Positions 61,134 through 64,000 of a stretch of 64,000 nt of DNA are shown here, piece by piece. This DNA is from Rhodococcus oxybenzonivorans (lineage in GTDB: Bacteria > Actinomycetota > Actinomycetes > Mycobacteriales > Mycobacteriaceae): NCBI RefSeq assembly GCF_003130705.1, contig NZ_CP021355.1, positions 434,001 to 498,000 on the forward strand. Direction: 5' to 3'. The notes below the pieces were generated by a model. It searched no databases, was not told the DNA's origin, and saw only the letters and a program-made list of their open reading frames with translations. Position numbers and translations under genes: made by a program. Each line of letters opens with the position of its first letter. Positions within the stretch are counted from its first letter, which is position 1.

Positions 61134-61201
61134 TTGACGAAGCATCCGGCTACATGGTTACATGTAGCCTACATCGCTCCCGACCGCCTGGATGGTCGGT
61201 C
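61134..61201 (+). promoter_or_regulatory. Orphan promoter with TetR-type operator (class A, copy 3)
   Basis: TTGACG (61134-61139), 18-bp spacer, TTACAT (61158-61163), then GACCGCCTGGATGGTCGGTC (61182-61201). The spacer CATCCGGCTACATGG is shared with the copy at 39699-39716. It now points into a broken IS110 gene on the opposite strand; the next plus-strand gene is the thiolase-like one at 62359. Confidence 0.7.
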
Positions 61202-61208
61202 AATCCAT

Positions 61209-62175
61209 CTACGAATTCGACAAAGGACATCTCACTCGTGTTGTCAAGAACCTTCGAGGCGGTTGCGCCGATACAAGGGTCGGGAGTGGGAGCTTTGGCG
61301 GATCGATATTTGAGCCGACAGGTACATTGCTCGCAGCAGAACTTGGTGGTATCACGTAGGCCGTCGCAGTTTTCCGTTGACGCGGCCGGAATCGCGGGGC
61401 TGGGGAGCGAGGTCGGCGAACCCGGCCAGCTGGCCGACGCTGGTGAATGCATTTATGTCGCCGCCTGTGGCGGCGAGGAACTCCGCACCGAGTTTGGGTC
61501 CGAATCCGGGCATGCTCATGATGATCTCGGCGGATTGGTCGTCGCAAAATCGGGTCTCGGCGTCGTCGAGGTCGGTGAGCTCCGTGTGGGCCGGCACCCC
61601 TTTCGCCAGACGGGCGACTACCTGCGCGGACACGGTGTCGCCGGGCAACGCGATGCTCTGCTGGTCCGCGGCGGCAACAACTTCCAGGGCCAAGGTCGCG
61701 GTAGCGCGAACGTGCGGTTTGCGCCGTCACGCCTCCATCCGTGCTGCTCCGGCTCGTCTGATCTGACTTGGGGTTTGATACCGGGTCAGCAAGATCGGCG
61801 GGCCTTTGTTGGTCAGAGTCAGCGCACGTTCCAGGGCGGGGAACACTTCGAGCAGTTGTGCCCGCAACCGGTTGATCTGTCGGGTCCGGTCGAAAACCAC
61901 ATCGAGGCGACGTCCGGTCAGTATCCGCATGTCGACGGCGATCTCATCTCCGGGGCACATGAGGCCGATATCGCGTCGAACGCGTGTCTGATCAGCGATG
62001 ATGAACGCGTCGCGAGCGTCGTCCCCGCCCCGGTTGAGGTCAATCGCCCTCAGCACCTCTTCCCCACCAACGAGGGCGAGGGCTGTGTCGCGATCAGTCC
62101 GGCAAGGGCGGTCTCGTCGTTAGTGAGGCGTTCCGACAGCAGTCGGTCACCGGCGGAGTTGATGACCCGTAATGG
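61209..62175 (-). pseudogene. IS110-family transposase pseudogene (type D)
   Basis: Minus-strand frames: INSAGDRLLSERLTNDETAL, then DLNRGGDDARDAFIIADQTR, ILTGRRLDVVFDRTRQINRL, ALEVVAAADQQSIALPGDTV, MSMPGFGPKLGAEFLAATGG and, after a stop, VLLRAMYLSAQ. The N-terminus with the first catalytic Asp is missing and there are several frame changes. A long plus-strand frame over the same bases (61121-62356) is its shadow. Confidence 0.72.
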
Positions 62176-62358
62176 TGATGTTCTTACTGATATCGCTTCC
62201 TGCCCAGACAGTCTCGGGTACCAGCCTTACCCTCTCGATCGGAATGCTCCAGTCGCGCAATCCCCTGGCAGCCTGGACCGACGCACTCGAGTTCGCTGGG
62301 CGGCGTGCCCGGCTCGCGGGCGCCCCCGGGCTGACGGGCCGAAAAGAGGAGACTGAGG

Positions 62359-63513
62359 ATGCAACACGCTGCCGCCATCGTTGGCGCGGCCGTGACCGAG
62401 GTCGGGAAGGTCTACGGCCGCAGCGGTCGGTCCTTCGCCGCGGAAGCGGTACGGCTCGCCGTTGCCGACGCGGGTCTCACCCTGGCCGACGTCGACGGGC
62501 TACTGATCAACACGGGCAAGGCCGGCGGTGTCGACCTCACGCTGGCCCGGCGCCTGGGACTGCGTGACCTGCGGGTGCTCAGCGAGGTCAACGCCTTCGG
62601 TGCGTCGGCCGGCATCATGGTCGCCCAGGCCGCTGCCGCGGTTCTCTCGGGAACAGCGGAGGTGGTGGTGTGTGTCTTCGCCGACGCACCTCGGCAGCCC
62701 GGCGATTCGTCCGGCGCCGCTTACCGGGCGTCCTCCTTGCAGGCCACCGGGTTCCGCAGCGCAGAGACCGCGGCCGGGTTCACCAGCGTCAACCACCGGT
62801 ACGCCCTCGCGGCCAGCCGCTATCTGAACCATTACCGGATCCCGCAGGACCATTTGGGCGCCGTTGCGGTGTCCCAGCGAGCGTGGGCCGTGGACAACCC
62901 CATGGCCCAGATGCGCACCCCACTGACCTTGGACGACTACCACCGATCGCGCTGGATCGTGGAACCGTTGCACCTGCTTGACTGCTGCCTTGTCTCCAAC
63001 GGCGGCGCCGCCGTCGTGGTCACGACCCCGGAGCGTGCCGCGGACCTCGCCCAACCGCCCGTACGGGTCCTCGGCTGGGGACAGTCGCATCCGGGCTACA
63101 TCCTCGAGCGCGGGTCGGACTTCGGGCTGGTCACGGGCGCGGCTTCCGCGGGGCCCGCCGCGCTGAAGATGGCCGGGCTGACCCCCGCCGACATCGACCT
63201 GCGGCAGATCTACGACTGCTACACCTACACCGTTCTGGTCACGCTCGAGGACTACGGATTCTGCGGTAAGGGTGAAGCAGGCGAGCTCGCCGCGAGCGGA
63301 GCCCTCGCCCCGGGCGGGACACTGCCGACCAACACCGGCGGCGGCCAGCTGTCCGCTTTCTACCTCTGGGGCATGACGCCGCTGATCGAGGCCGTGACCC
63401 AGATACGCGGGCATGCCGGCGTACGTCAAGTACCCCGTCACGAGACGGCGATCGTCAGCGGCAACGGCGGAATCCTCGATCATCACGCCACACTCGTGCT
63501 GGGAGGTGTCTGA
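62359..63513 (+). CDS. Thiolase-fold lipid-transfer-type protein, probable retro-aldolase subunit (second copy)
   Basis: 384 residues. AAIVGAAVTEVGKVYGRSGR, LAVADAGLTLADVDGLLINT, and EVNAFGASAGIMVAQAAAAV, where the catalytic Cys position is not Cys. The C-terminal half has QIYDCYTYTVLVTLEDYGFC and TNTGGGQLSAFYLWGMTPLI, lacking the GHP His motif of true thiolases and closer to Ltp2's GGQLS. With the DUF35 gene overlapping its stop it should form a CoA-ester retro-aldolase. About 30 percent identical by eye to the protein at 47338. GAGGAGAC precedes the ATG. Confidence 0.82.
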   Translation: MQHAAAIVGAAVTEVGKVYGRSGRSFAAEAVRLAVADAGLTLADVDGLLINTGKAGGVDLTLARRLGLRDLRVLSEVNAFGASAGIMVAQAAAAVLSGTAEVVVCVFADAPRQPGDSSGAAYRASSLQATGFRSAETAAGFTSVNHRYALAASRYLNHYRIPQDHLGAVAVSQRAWAVDNPMAQMRTPLTLDDYHRSRWIVEPLHLLDCCLVSNGGAAVVVTTPERAADLAQPPVRVLGWGQSHPGYILERGSDFGLVTGAASAGPAALKMAGLTPADIDLRQIYDCYTYTVLVTLEDYGFCGKGEAGELAASGALAPGGTLPTNTGGGQLSAFYLWGMTPLIEAVTQIRGHAGVRQVPRHETAIVSGNGGILDHHATLVLGGV

Positions 63514-63887
63514 TGGCAGAGCTACGCCCACACCGCGACGAGGACTCGGTGGAATGGTTCGACGGGCTCGCCGCAGGCCGGCTGTTGATCAGATGTTGCG
63601 TCGCCTGCGGCCGCGAGAGCCGGCCCGACACCACTGCCTGCCCTGGGTGCCGGGGCACGGATCTGGGATGGGCCACGGCTTCGGGCACGGGCACGGTGGT
63701 CAGTCTCGTCGTCGACCACAGCCGGCCGGAACCGCTGTCCCTGGGTTTGGTCGAACTCGACGAAGGACCGTGGCTGCACGTGCGGATCACCGGAAATCCG
63801 GGTGTGGCGATCGGCGACCGCGTGCGCCTGACCGTGTGCTCGCCGGAAGACAGTAACCCCATCCCCGTGTTCGCCGTCGAACGTTGA
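63513..63887 (+). CDS. DUF35 OB-fold protein with zinc ribbon (partner of the 62359 protein)
   Basis: 124 residues. Zinc ribbon CVACGRESRPDTTACPGCRG with two CxxC pairs, then OB-fold strands GTGTVVSLVVDHSRPEPLS, LGLVELDEGPWLHVRI. The ATG shares one base with the upstream stop (TGATG), giving tight coupling with the thiolase-like gene. It is shorter at the N-terminus than the homologue at 46910. Confidence 0.85.
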   Translation: MAELRPHRDEDSVEWFDGLAAGRLLIRCCVACGRESRPDTTACPGCRGTDLGWATASGTGTVVSLVVDHSRPEPLSLGLVELDEGPWLHVRITGNPGVAIGDRVRLTVCSPEDSNPIPVFAVER

Positions 63888-63888
63888 C

Positions 63889-64000
63889 GAATCAGGCTAA
63901 CCAACCGGCACCGTCCTCAGCGGAGGTAACCTCGATTTCCAGGATTTCCCGGTAGCCCTCCGTTGACCCCAACAGCGACCAGGGTGTGCACGTTGACCAT
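63889..64000 (-). pseudogene. IS256-family transposase fragment at the window edge
   Basis: Minus strand: VNVHTLVAVGVNG, then after a one-base shift EGYREILEIEVTSAEDGAGW, the strand preceding the second catalytic Asp in IS256-type transposases. It stops at 63895 (WLA), so it is truncated or shifted; the upstream part lies beyond the window. Confidence 0.65.

Noticed and set aside
61121..62356. A 411-codon plus-strand open frame
   Set aside because: It is antisense to a recognisable IS110 transposase pseudogene (MSMPGFGPKLGAEF on the minus strand), has no ribosome site and no family-like motifs; high GC keeps antisense frames open.
1..64000. CRISPR arrays, tRNA or rRNA genes
   Set aside because: No regularly spaced repeats with unique spacers and no cloverleaf or rRNA-like stretches were seen when reading both strands.

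Overview
This is high-GC, gene-dense actinomycete DNA. The mix of genes (an mhp/hpp-type aromatic cluster, acyl-CoA ligase/FadE/crotonase/Ltp-DUF35 sets, a PknK-like kinase, and actinobacterial IS1182, IS110, ISL3, IS1380 and IS630 elements) points to Rhodococcus or a close relative in the Mycobacteriales. The density of broken insertion sequences suggests a catabolic plasmid or island. Both of those statements are inference. I saw no rRNA, tRNA, CRISPR array or replication origin.

Layout. (1) 1-7.5 kb, plus strand: a 3-(3-hydroxyphenyl)propionate-type meta-cleavage cluster with a GntR regulator, an MFS transporter, and MhpA-, MhpC- and MhpB-like enzymes. It ends abruptly where the first ~72 codons of an mhpD-like gene are fused to the middle of a fadD gene, which is itself split by an intact IS1182-family element. 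(2) 9.4-14.7 kb: an IS3-family element interrupted by two different IS110 pseudogenes, then an IS4/IS701-like element. (3) 14.8-19.0 kb, minus strand: a limonene-epoxide-hydrolase-like protein, two SDRs (one broken), an amidohydrolase and a MIP18-type protein, behind one promoter. (4) 19.1-25 kb, minus: a dead ISL3 element, an NTF2-like protein, and a set of ribBA, flavin reductase and LLM-type flavin monooxygenase. (5) 25-28.2 kb: IS wreckage inside a 50-bp inverted repeat. (6) 28.2-32 kb, plus: cytochrome P450, SDR, acyl-CoA synthetase. (7) 32.1-37.6 kb: integrase and IS remnants and a 1085-aa kinase/NB-ARC-like ATPase/LuxR regulator. (8) 37.7-39.5 kb, minus: flavodoxin plus adrenodoxin-reductase-like flavoprotein, a plausible redox chain for the P450. 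(9) 40-43.5 kb: crotonase stub and IS110 elements. (10) 44-57 kb, plus: a 13-kb operon of eleven genes (PaaK-like ligase, two acyl-CoA synthetases, DUF35/thiolase-like pair, two alpha/beta hydrolases, Baeyer-Villiger monooxygenase, two acyl-CoA dehydrogenases, enoyl-CoA hydratase). (11) 57-62 kb: remnants, a TetR repressor gene, more IS debris. (12) 62.4-63.9 kb: a second thiolase-like/DUF35 pair, then an IS256 fragment at the window edge.

How it may work together. Apart from the mhp block, the oxygenases (P450, LLM, BVMO), SDRs, epoxide-hydrolase-like protein, hydrolases, CoA ligases, dehydrogenases and Ltp/DUF35 pairs fit one pathway: hydroxylate an alicyclic or terpenoid substrate, oxidise to a ketone, insert oxygen, open the lactone, activate to CoA and degrade by beta-oxidation and retro-aldol cleavage. 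The substrate cannot be read from sequence. The most striking observation is that several separated transcription units (starts near 18.9, 39.5, 40.1 and 44.0 kb, plus an orphan copy at 61.1 kb and probably the P450 operon) carry the same kind of GACCG-centred palindrome just after the -10 box. A related palindrome lies in front of the TetR gene at 59.6-60.3 kb. The scattered blocks therefore look like one regulon broken up by insertion sequences.
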